From Pseudomonas sp. MTM4 (GTDB lineage: Bacteria > Pseudomonadota > Gammaproteobacteria > Pseudomonadales > Pseudomonadaceae): a DNA stretch of 64,000 nt. The translations under genes and the position numbers were made by a program. Shown in pieces: positions 25,884 through 33,223 of the stretch (the stretch's first letter is position 1; each line of letters begins with the position of its first letter). Under the pieces are notes generated by a model, which worked only from the letters and a program-made list of their open reading frames with translations, searched no databases and had not been told where the DNA came from. Location of the stretch: positions 992,001-1,056,000 of the forward strand of contig NZ_CP048411.1 in NCBI RefSeq assembly GCF_019355055.1. The letters are read 5' to 3'.

Positions 25884-27980
25884 TTACCGCTGGCTTGCTC
25901 CTTGCGCGCACTCGAAGCGAGTCAGGCATGGCCCAGCCGCCTCGTTTTGTGGGTGAGTCCGGAACGGCACGCGACTTGGCGCCGGCCCGAAAAGCGTCGC
26001 TGGGATGTCACTCATGTGTCTGATCACATGCCGCAGCTCTTCGCGCCATGGTTTAGGTCTGATGCCAAAGGTGTCCTCGATCCGGCTGCAATCGAGAACC
26101 GACCAGGCCGGCCGGGCCGCGGCGCGCGGCAGGCTTCCGCTTGTCACCGGCAGTACCTGCGGCGCTTTGTCTATCAAGCCGGTCCGTTCCGCTTCACGGA
26201 AAATCTCGACGGCGAACTCGGCCCACGAGCACGACGACAATCCACTGTAGTGGTACAGCCCCCATTCCAAATCACCATCACGGCAATAGCGCAGCGCGAG
26301 CTCGATCAATACCCTGGCGACGCTTCGTGAGCGAGTCGGGCAGCCGACCTGATCGCTTACGACAGATATCTCGTTCGTTTTGCGGCCGAGATTAAGCATC
26401 GTCTGCACGAAGTTGTTGCCATGCTCGCCGTAGATCCAGCTGGTGCGCAGTATCAGATATTGATCCAGGGTTTCGCTGATGACGATCTCCCCCGCCCGCC
26501 GCGTTTTGCCATAGACGCAGATCGGCAGGGCCGGGTCGGTCTCTCGATAAGGCTGCGAGCCATCACCAGAAAAGACATATTCACTGGACAGGTGAAACAG
26601 CGGAATGCCGAACCGCTTGGCGGCCTGGGCCAGATTTCCAGCGCCGTCGCGATTCACCGCTTCGGCATGCGCGACCTCCGCCTCGGCATGATCGAGATTG
26701 GTATAGGCCGCCGCGTTGATGATCAGCGCCGGCCGGTAGCGCTCGATCGCCTGGGCAATTTGCTCAGAAGATGTGATGTCGACGTCCTTATGCAGCAGGC
26801 CGATGGCTTCCAGCCCAAAACTCGGAGCTTGGTTGACCAGACAGCGCCCCACCTGCCCGCCTGCGCCGCATACCAGCACGCGCATGTTCGTTCTGAACGA
26901 TCGGGGTTGTTTCGATTCAGCATCGGTTGATTGCATTGCGCCCCAATCAGCCTCGATTGATTCAATGGCCGGAAGCGGCGAAGTCTCGACGACCTTCGAC
27001 GTAACGGTCCTCGGCGTTGGGATCAACGCGCGTACGCTGACGCCAAGCGTTTCCACCGGCGAATCGGCGGCTTCCGGCTCCGGTGCGAAGCGGGCGCTTT
27101 CGAGTAGACCTTTCGCCACGATCTTCGCCTTGGCGAACTGACCGCGCTGAAGCATGCGAGCCACCTGCCCCAAGCGGGAAAACAACAAGCCCAGGACGCG
27201 ACGCTTGCGAAAGTATTTACGCGCCACGAACAACTCGTTGCGCACCAGATGCCGATGCAACGCGACCCGGTTCGGGTCGGTTTCCCGAAGGATATCGATG
27301 GCGCCGCTGACCCGTCGCATATGCAGCACCCTGCTCGCCGTTACCAAGTAACCGGGTATGTCCTGACTGATACGCATGGTGAATTCGGTATCGTCGCCCC
27401 ACATGAACATGGACGCGATGGGCAAGCCGTGGCGTTGCAGCGATGCTCTGGGCACCAGGATCGAGACGAAGGTTGCGGGACGAACCGGAACCACACCGAT
27501 GTCGAGCAGTTCCGGCCAGTTTTCATAGTCGATTTCATTGGTCCGTTCGTCGATGCGCGGAACGTTGGTCAACAACCCTTCGCTGGTATGGGCTTTGGAG
27601 ACCAGAAACGAGTGCGGCTTACCTTGAGCGCGCAATTGCTCATCGGCCTCGAGCAGCTTCTGCAAGGCGTCCGGCTCGGGAATCACATCGTCATCCATCA
27701 TCCAGACGAAGTCGGCGCCCTGCTGATAGGCGAGACGGAATCCGGCACTGAAGCCTCCCGATGCTCCGGTGTTGTGCGAGAGGACATACACCTTGAGGTT
27801 CGCCAGCCCCGTCTGGAGCAGCATCTCCTCGGTCCCGTCATTGCTGGCATTGTCGACGACGATGATGCCGTCGCAAGGTCGGGTCTGGGCATTGATCCCA
27901 TCCAGGCAACGCGCTAGCAAATCCTTGCGCTTGTACGAGAGTACGACGGCGAATATCTGATCCATTGAGGCGCTCGGCAT
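25884..27980 (-). CDS. Fusion of GT2 glycosyltransferase and RmlD-like dTDP-4-dehydrorhamnose reductase
   Basis: 698 aa. Residues about 8-295 are a GlfT2-like GT2 glycosyltransferase: VVLSYKRKDLL, the metal-binding MMDDDV (94-99) and WGDDTEF (194-200) where the catalytic base lies. A 65-residue low-complexity linker follows. Residues 366-655 form a complete RmlD-like reductase: CGAGGQVGR nucleotide loop, INAAAYTNLDHAE, LSSEYVFSGDG and YGKTRRAGE. Two usual catalytic residues are conservatively changed (see findings). The fusion could couple dTDP-rhamnose formation to rhamnosyl transfer onto a cell-surface glycan. An internal ATG at 27965 is an equally good start; neither has a strong ribosome site. 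Confidence 0.85.
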   Translation of the reverse strand: MPSASMDQIFAVVLSYKRKDLLARCLDGINAQTRPCDGIIVVDNASNDGTEEMLLQTGLANLKVYVLSHNTGASGGFSAGFRLAYQQGADFVWMMDDDVIPEPDALQKLLEADEQLRAQGKPHSFLVSKAHTSEGLLTNVPRIDERTNEIDYENWPELLDIGVVPVRPATFVSILVPRASLQRHGLPIASMFMWGDDTEFTMRISQDIPGYLVTASRVLHMRRVSGAIDILRETDPNRVALHRHLVRNELFVARKYFRKRRVLGLLFSRLGQVARMLQRGQFAKAKIVAKGLLESARFAPEPEAADSPVETLGVSVRALIPTPRTVTSKVVETSPLPAIESIEADWGAMQSTDAESKQPRSFRTNMRVLVCGAGGQVGRCLVNQAPSFGLEAIGLLHKDVDITSSEQIAQAIERYRPALIINAAAYTNLDHAEAEVAHAEAVNRDGAGNLAQAAKRFGIPLFHLSSEYVFSGDGSQPYRETDPALPICVYGKTRRAGEIVISETLDQYLILRTSWIYGEHGNNFVQTMLNLGRKTNEISVVSDQVGCPTRSRSVARVLIELALRYCRDGDLEWGLYHYSGLSSCSWAEFAVEIFREAERTGLIDKAPQVLPVTSGSLPRAAARPAWSVLDCSRIEDTFGIRPKPWREELRHVIRHMSDIPATLFGPAPSRVPFRTHPQNEAAGPCLTRFECAQGASQR

Positions 27981-28354
27981 CTAGTCAAGAAGGCGGTGGG
28001 GATTCCAACCGAACAGTCGAACAACGACCCGATCGCATGAGCGGCAGGGGTGCGCTGCGGTGGCGTCATGGGCCTTTGGCCATGGCGCTCAGCTCTGACC
28101 TAGGAGGAAGAACGGGGTTCAGTAAAGTGCAACGAAATGTGGCCAAACGCTTTCAGCCGTACGCCTGGCCTGTTGAGCAGCAGACGCAACGGGCCGGCTA
28201 ACCCTCACGCTGGACTCGGTTACACAAAGCCGCCATCACGTTACGCCTCGTTCGACGCAGCCAACACGGACTCCGCGCAGACGTCCCATACGCGACCCGA
28301 ACTCAACGCGTCAGCCCTGTTCACATAAATAGATAGCCAAGACGGAGAAGCAGA
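27981..28354. other. Divergent intergenic region, no gene seen
   Basis: 374 bp between the divergent GT2-RmlD fusion and a small secreted protein gene. An AGGAGGAAG stretch at about 28101-28109 resembles a ribosome site but no start codon with a credible reading frame follows at proper distance. Promoters for both flanking genes should lie here; I cannot place them reliably. Confidence 0.5.
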
Positions 28355-28717
28355 ATGAAAAGATCTTTATTGACCTTGGTCAGTCTGGCGTTCGCGCTCC
28401 CTGCCCTCGGGCAAGAACCCTTGGTAACCACACGCTTGAACGGCATGGACCTCGAACTGGAAGAACTTGGTGTGCCGGAAGCGTCCTCGAGCAAGGTCGA
28501 TCTGAAGGGCGTCCCGGCCATCAAGGTGACCAATCGCAGCCAGGAAATAGCCTCGTGCCAGTTTCACGCCTTGCCTGAAGAAACCGTGATGACGGCGACC
28601 CCGGCGGTTTCGATCAGCCCTAACGAGCAAGCGGTCATGCGCGTGCCGGGCAAATATTCCGCTGGTGGACCAATCGCCTTGCTGGTGTGCAAGCCCGAAG
28701 GCGCTTCGCTTCGTTGA
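28355..28717 (+). CDS. Hypothetical periplasmic protein with signal peptide
   Basis: 120 aa. MKRSLLTLVSLAFALPALG is a clear Sec signal peptide with cleavage after ALG (residue 19). The mature part contains two cysteines (SCQFHALPEE and LLVCKPEG) that could form a disulfide, and a beta-rich pattern (VPAIKVTNRSQEIASCQFHA, AVSISPNEQAVMRVPG). I recognise no function. GGAG-like site upstream; single-gene unit followed by a terminator hairpin about 150 bp on. Confidence 0.75.
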   Translation: MKRSLLTLVSLAFALPALGQEPLVTTRLNGMDLELEELGVPEASSSKVDLKGVPAIKVTNRSQEIASCQFHALPEETVMTATPAVSISPNEQAVMRVPGKYSAGGPIALLVCKPEGASLR

Positions 28718-28863
28718 CCCTGCTCGCGCAGCCGAAACCACAAATCCGCGACACCGGGTGAATCGAATGGCGGCGACTGGAACCAATACGAGTTCAACAG
28801 CTTCCGCGATGAAGGTTGGCTCGACGTCTGACGTCGCTGCGTAGCGCTTTATCGGCGATGTAG

Positions 28864-28893
28864 CCGCCCCCTCGATGGGGGCGGTTCTATTTT
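28864..28893 (+). terminator. Rho-independent terminator
   Basis: CCGCCCCC-TCGAT-GGGGGCGG is an 8-bp perfect GC stem, followed by TTCTATTTT. It lies downstream of the secreted-protein gene ending at 28717. The rest of 28718-29013 holds no gene I can support. Confidence 0.7.
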
Positions 28894-29013
28894 GGGGCTC
28901 TTGATCCCCCTCGCCCTCTACGTACACCCGCTGCTGTTCTCCGTATCGATGGAACATCACGCGCCCCACACGCTCCCACCTTGAACTGCCCTGACGATCC
29001 ATTGGAGACCGCG

Positions 29014-30048
29014 ATGACCCAGCAATCGCAACACAACCGCAGCATTCGCCTCGCCTCACGCCCTAACGGCGCACCCACGCCGGACAACTTCAGCTTGGAA
29101 ACCAGCCCGGTGCCGAGCCCCGAAGACGGTCAGCTGTTGTTGCGCACCGTCTATCTCTCGCTAGACCCTTACATGCGCGGCCGAATGAGCGCCGGGCCGT
29201 CCTACGCACCACCGATGGAAGTGGGCGATGTCATGGTCGGTGGTACGGTCTGCCGGGTCGTCGAGTCCCGTCACCCTGATTATCAGGAAGATGACTGGGT
29301 GCTCAGCGGCAACGGCTGGCAGGACTATGCCCTGTCGGGCGGCGAAGGGTTGCTCAAGCTCGGTCGCGAAATGCAGCACCCCTCCCATGCCTTGGGCGTG
29401 CTCGGCATGCCGGGCTTTACCGCTTACATGGGGCTGCTCGACATCGGCCAGCCGAAACCCGGAGAAACGCTGGTGGTGGCGGCCGCCACCGGGCCAGTCG
29501 GCGCCACGGTTGGCCAGATCGGCAAGCTGAGGGGTTGTCGTGTGGTGGGCATTGCCGGCGGTCCCGAAAAATGCCGTCATGCCGTGCAGACGCTCGGTTT
29601 CGACGCGTGCGTCGACCATCGCGCCGACGATTTCGCCCAGCAATTGGCCGAGCGATGCTCTGACGGCATCGACATTTATTTCGAGAACGTGGGTGGCAAG
29701 GTATTCGATGCGGTGCTACCGCTGCTCAACACCAGCGCGCGAGTGCCGGTGTGTGGCGTAGTCGCGCAGTACAACAGCACCGACCTGCCGGACGGGCCGG
29801 ACCGTCTGCCGTTGCTACTCGATACCATCCTGAAAAAGCGTATGCGCATGCAGGGTTTCATCATCTTCAACGACTATGGCCATCGCTATGACGAGTTCGC
29901 CCGAGACATGAGCGCCTGGTATGCCGAGGGCAAGATCAAGTACCGCGAGCAGATTGTGCAAGGGCTGGAAAACGCACCCGAGGCATTCATCGGGCTGCTT
30001 GAAGGCAAGAACTTCGGCAAGCTGGTGGTGCAGGTGGGCGATGCCTGA
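29014..30048 (+). CDS. NADP-dependent zinc-independent MDR oxidoreductase (CurA/PTGR-like)
   Basis: 344 aa from the ATG at 29014 with TTGGAG upstream. Medium-chain dehydrogenase fold without zinc ligands: N-terminal LSLDPYMRGRMS, GVLGMPGFTAYMGLLDIGQPKPGETLVVAAATGPVG and nucleotide-binding GPVGATVGQIGKLRGCRVVGIAGG. The family reduces alpha,beta-unsaturated ketones and aldehydes (leukotriene/curcumin reductase type) with NADPH. Substrate not predictable. Appears monocistronic. Confidence 0.9.
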   Translation: MTQQSQHNRSIRLASRPNGAPTPDNFSLETSPVPSPEDGQLLLRTVYLSLDPYMRGRMSAGPSYAPPMEVGDVMVGGTVCRVVESRHPDYQEDDWVLSGNGWQDYALSGGEGLLKLGREMQHPSHALGVLGMPGFTAYMGLLDIGQPKPGETLVVAAATGPVGATVGQIGKLRGCRVVGIAGGPEKCRHAVQTLGFDACVDHRADDFAQQLAERCSDGIDIYFENVGGKVFDAVLPLLNTSARVPVCGVVAQYNSTDLPDGPDRLPLLLDTILKKRMRMQGFIIFNDYGHRYDEFARDMSAWYAEGKIKYREQIVQGLENAPEAFIGLLEGKNFGKLVVQVGDA

Positions 30049-30057
30049 GTAGCCTGC

Positions 30058-30168
30058 CGCTGCCGCGGCGCTTTATTTTGGTGGGCTAAAGCCCACCCTA
30101 CGCGTTAGACATTGCCAACTGGCATTGCTGCCGCGGCGCTTTCCCTGGTGAGCTAAAAGTCCGCCCTG
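30058..30168. repeat. Tandem REP-like GTGGGCTNAAGCCCAC repeats
   Basis: CTGCCGCGGCGCTTT..TTTGGTGGGCTAAAGCCCACCCTACG (30058-30102) is followed by a decayed copy starting CTGCCGCGGCGCTTT at about 30130 with GGTGAGCTAAAAGTCCGCCCT. The core GGTGGGCT/AGCCCACC forms a hairpin. The same core appears as an inverted pair at 32871-32931. Dispersed palindromic elements of this kind are common in Pseudomonas intergenic regions. Confidence 0.7.
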
Positions 30169-30245
30169 CCTCGGTGAGCGCCGGACAGTTGTTGTTGAGC
30201 GCTGCGTGGTCTTCAGGAAAGCCCTCGCCTACGCCTCAAACCAAA

Positions 30246-31592
30246 TCAGCCCTGGCTCAGCCCAGCCGACACATCGCAACGGCGAGCATCTCTCGCCTGC
30301 TGCTGGTGCGGCGGACGGACGCCAGGAATCGGATTAGCCAGGCGGATCTTCAGAAACTCGGTGACGTCCGCCGCCAGTGCGCGCCCGCCGCCGCCCGGGA
30401 AGTTGTTGTCGTTGGTCACCAGCAGAGTACGCGAATCCAGTGGCAACACGCTTTCAATGGTCACGTAGGGAAAGGTGAATGTCCGTTGCCCGTCGCCGTT
30501 CAGGTCATCGGGATCGGCCAGTTGCATGAGGTCGACGACTTCGGTCTTGCGCACTTCCCCGCCACTGGCGACACCGCGGGTTTCGATCAGGTAGATTTTC
30601 TTGAACGGAGCGCCGTTGGTGGCGGTTGCGTTGTTGCGCTCGATGATCAGGAATCGCGTCTCATCGATCGCAGTCATGTCACCGATGGCGTGTTCGGGTT
30701 CCTGCAGGCGGTAGAAGAACACCTTACCGGTGTAGCGCTCCTGATCGATGTCGAACTCGTTGATACGCAAGGTACCGGCCGCATCACCGCTGACGGCCTT
30801 TTCCAGCAGCGCGTACAGCCGGTCCCCGCGAGGGTTGATCGCCATGCCTTCGAAACCGCCGGACCCGCCCAGGTTGGCGGTTGCTCGCCCCGCAACCACA
30901 TCGGCATGCTGCGGCGCGTAGACACCGGGCAGTGAGATAGCGCTGCGAGTGACGGTGCCCGACGCATCGGTCTTGATCAGGTATGGCCCGAACTCGTCGC
31001 CAAACCACATCGCGCAATTCTTGTCTCGGCGCACCGATTCGATGTCCAGGTCAGCGCCCGTCAGCAGGCGGCCGAAATCGATTGCACTATCGACGCGTGG
31101 CTTGGAACCGTCGTTGTAATAAAAGCGGTAATCGGCCTGGATCGGCAGCTCAAGCTTCTGGTTGATGTCGTTAAGCGTGAGGCGCGACGTGTGGGTGAAG
31201 CGAGCCAGTGGCGCACCGCTGAGATAGTCGCTCGCACTGACTTTGCCGCTGCCGCCGTTGGCGGTACGGAAATCGGGCCGCACGCTGTAGAGCCGCAACA
31301 GCGTGTCGGCGGAGTTCGTCTGCCCACCGAAGCCGTTGTCGGTCATGAATATGAAGCTGTTTTCATCCGCACCCGGCAGCACTGCGGAAAAGCCCTGCAC
31401 CGGCTGGCGATTCTCATACGGTGGCGCAAAGGTGCCGTAAGGGTTGGCGCTGGCCATCTGACCCGATGTCGGACCGTCGGAAAAGGTGTCGGCGGGCATC
31501 ATCGCCCAGCCTACCAAGGTGTTGTTGGCGGCCATCGCAGGGGCGGAGATCGCAGCGGCAAGCGCCACGACCAGCGGCTTCGGGATTCGCAT
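30246..31592 (-). CDS. Secreted esterase-like phytase-family protein
   Basis: 448 aa. Signal peptide MRIPKPLVVALAAAISAPAMA (21 residues). The mature protein is of the esterase-like activity of phytase family: FSAVLPGADENSFIFMTDNGFG near residue 70, DLDIESVRRDKNCAMWFGDEFGPYLIKTDASG, GFEGMAINPRGDRLYALLEKA and FLIIERNN. Members are periplasmic or extracellular six-bladed propeller proteins; activity for most is unproven. Monocistronic, with GGAG before the ATG. Confidence 0.8.
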   Translation of the reverse strand: MRIPKPLVVALAAAISAPAMAANNTLVGWAMMPADTFSDGPTSGQMASANPYGTFAPPYENRQPVQGFSAVLPGADENSFIFMTDNGFGGQTNSADTLLRLYSVRPDFRTANGGSGKVSASDYLSGAPLARFTHTSRLTLNDINQKLELPIQADYRFYYNDGSKPRVDSAIDFGRLLTGADLDIESVRRDKNCAMWFGDEFGPYLIKTDASGTVTRSAISLPGVYAPQHADVVAGRATANLGGSGGFEGMAINPRGDRLYALLEKAVSGDAAGTLRINEFDIDQERYTGKVFFYRLQEPEHAIGDMTAIDETRFLIIERNNATATNGAPFKKIYLIETRGVASGGEVRKTEVVDLMQLADPDDLNGDGQRTFTFPYVTIESVLPLDSRTLLVTNDNNFPGGGGRALAADVTEFLKIRLANPIPGVRPPHQQQARDARRCDVSAGLSQG

Positions 31593-31769
31593 GAGTCAGT
31601 GTCTCCATCCGGTCGGAGCCAGCGCCGCGCGACATGCACGACGCTCTGGCATCGGAGAACAACCTTAGGAAGCGACTGTGTCAGGAATATGGCTAAAACT
31701 GACGCAGCGTCGGCAAGCTGACGCTAGACCACTCAGTTGCACGATGCAACTCGGTCTCAAGCTGGCGTC

Positions 31770-32630
31770 TCAGGCCACCTCATGTCCACGTGCCGCCTGA
31801 GCGAGATAGAACCAGGCCTGAGTATCCAGCCGCAGCTCGGCGCCCTCCAGGGCTTCCTCGATTCGATCCCAACGCAGGCTGCCGAGGATGGGCACTGGCT
31901 TGCCGGGCAGCTTGCGCAACCAGGCCAGCGCGACCTGATTGGCAGTAGCGCCCGATGCCGCGCCGACCTCTTCAAGCGCCTGTTGTAGCGCCGGGCTGAA
32001 ACGGCCACCTGCCAACGGTGACCATGCCAGCACATGCAGGCCCTCACTTTCCATGGCATGCAGGCGCCCGTCCCATACGGTCTCCTGGGCTTGCAGCGAC
32101 AACTCGATCTGGTTGCAGCGCAGGGGCAGTTCGCGCGCCAGCGTTTGGCAGTGCAGCAACTCGGCATTGGATACGCCGAGCCAACCAACCTTGCCGCTGC
32201 CGACCAGGTCGTTCAGCGCCCGGGCAACCTCATCGACCTGCAGCAAAGGGTCCGGCCGATGCAGCAGGAAGCCGTCCAGGCGCTCGACACCCAAGCGCTT
32301 CAGGGTACCCTCGACCGCCTCGGTGAGATACGCAGCCTGGGTGTTGTAATGCTTGACGCCCCAGCGCGACCTGTCCTGCGCTGCCGGCACGATGTCGGCC
32401 TTGCCAATCAACTGAATCTGCTGGCGCAACGCCGGGCGTAATTTCAAAGCGGCACCAAAATGCGCCTCGCATTCGCCGCCGCCATAAATGTCAGCGTGAT
32501 CGAAAGCGCTCACGCCACGTTCGACGCAGCGCTCGAGAAAGCTCAGCAATGCTTTCGGCTGCGCCAGGTCGGGGTATTGCATCAGACGCATCATGCCCAG
32601 CAACAGGGGTTGTTCGACGACCTTGTTCAA
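31770..32630 (-). CDS. Aldo/keto reductase (YdhF-like)
   Basis: 286 aa. The AKR catalytic tetrad is present: D44 in AFDHADIYG, Y49, K77 in IGKADI and H124 in LLHRPDP. A TIM-barrel NADPH-dependent carbonyl reductase of broad specificity; the physiological substrate is unknown. The start codon appears to be TTG at 32630 with GGAG 7 nt upstream, since the first ATG lies 12 codons later inside a conserved strand. Confidence 0.9.
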   Translation of the reverse strand: MNKVVEQPLLLGMMRLMQYPDLAQPKALLSFLERCVERGVSAFDHADIYGGGECEAHFGAALKLRPALRQQIQLIGKADIVPAAQDRSRWGVKHYNTQAAYLTEAVEGTLKRLGVERLDGFLLHRPDPLLQVDEVARALNDLVGSGKVGWLGVSNAELLHCQTLARELPLRCNQIELSLQAQETVWDGRLHAMESEGLHVLAWSPLAGGRFSPALQQALEEVGAASGATANQVALAWLRKLPGKPVPILGSLRWDRIEEALEGAELRLDTQAWFYLAQAARGHEVA

Positions 32631-32870
32631 GTGATCTCCACGATTGACCGGATATTGGACATGTAACAGCGGTTAGGCTGCAGTGCTTTAAGGTGGGTAC
32701 TGACCGAACCCGCAGCGCAAGGTTCGAATCCGCTCCAGGTTAGCTCGGCCGAAATGACAACGCTCTGCGTATCGCCCCAAAAAAGGGAACGTGGAGCGAG
32801 CACCGCACCCTTGTGGGTCAGCGCCGCGCTTTGGCAAGCGGAACCTGACGTGTCTGCCGTTAGCGCTATC

Positions 32871-32931
32871 GGCGGGCTGAAGCCCACCCTACATGAGCCT
32901 TCCAGTGCCGTAGGGTGGGCTTCAGCCCACC
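32871..32931. repeat. Inverted REP-like pair upstream of nirB
   Basis: GGCGGGCTGAAGCCCACCCTAC (positions 32871-32892 on the plus strand, given here as two joined halves of a 22-bp unit) is repeated in inverted orientation at 32910-32931 with 21 of 22 matches, spacer 17 bp. Each unit is itself a hairpin. Layout matches a BIME-type REP pair. It lies between the aldo/keto reductase promoter and the nirB promoter. Confidence 0.75.
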
Positions 32932-32977
32932 AACACTTTGGCAGCGGCTCTCTCCGCCCTGACATCTCACCCGTCGC

Positions 32978-32992
32978 TGGCACGCAACCTGC
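32978..32992 (+). promoter_or_regulatory. Candidate sigma-54 (RpoN) promoter of nirB
   Basis: TGGCACG-CAAC-CTGC matches the -24/-12 consensus TGGCACG-N4-TTGC with one change, and the GG and GC dinucleotides have the required 10-bp separation. The predicted start site near 33004 would give a leader of about 220 nt containing the two hexaloop hairpins and terminator. Sigma-54 with NtrC control is known for nitrate/nitrite assimilation in Pseudomonas and Azotobacter. Confidence 0.75.
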
Positions 32993-33084
32993 TATGCCAC
33001 ATGCAAAGCCTGCCGACCGATTCGGCAGAGCCTCCCGCCGGTCAACGATGACCATCAGCCGCGAAAGGCACGGGACGGGTGCTA

Positions 33085-33175
33085 CGGGCAACGACGCTCG
33101 ATTCATCACCCCCACAACTCTTGAATTACCAGGCAAAGGCGCCTGGAGCTGCCGACAGCTCCAGGCGCCTTTTTT
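33085..33175 (+). promoter_or_regulatory. ANTAR-responsive (NasT-type) two-hexaloop antitermination leader of nirB
   Basis: Hairpin P1: CGGGC-AACGAC-GCTCG (33085-33100; one G-U pair). Hairpin P2: CCAGGC-AAAGGC-GCCTGG (33129-33146). Both have six-nucleotide loops with A at position 1 and G at position 4, the hallmark recognised by ANTAR proteins such as NasT/NasR. The 3' arm of P2 also forms part of the 5' arm of the terminator that follows, so P2 and terminator are mutually exclusive. This is the expected nitrate/nitrite-induced antitermination switch. NasS/NasT genes are not in the window. Confidence 0.88.
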
Positions 33176-33180
33176 GTTTT
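33137..33180 (+). terminator. Leader terminator (attenuator) of nirB
   Basis: A perfect 15-bp stem (33137-33151 with 33156-33170, loop CCGA), extendable by two A-T pairs, is followed by TTTTTGTTTT. It lies 44 bp before the nirB ATG and would stop transcription unless P2 forms upstream. Confidence 0.93.
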
Positions 33181-33223
33181 TGTACGACGGCGCCGCAACG
33201 CGGCATCGACGGAGGAACCGGTC

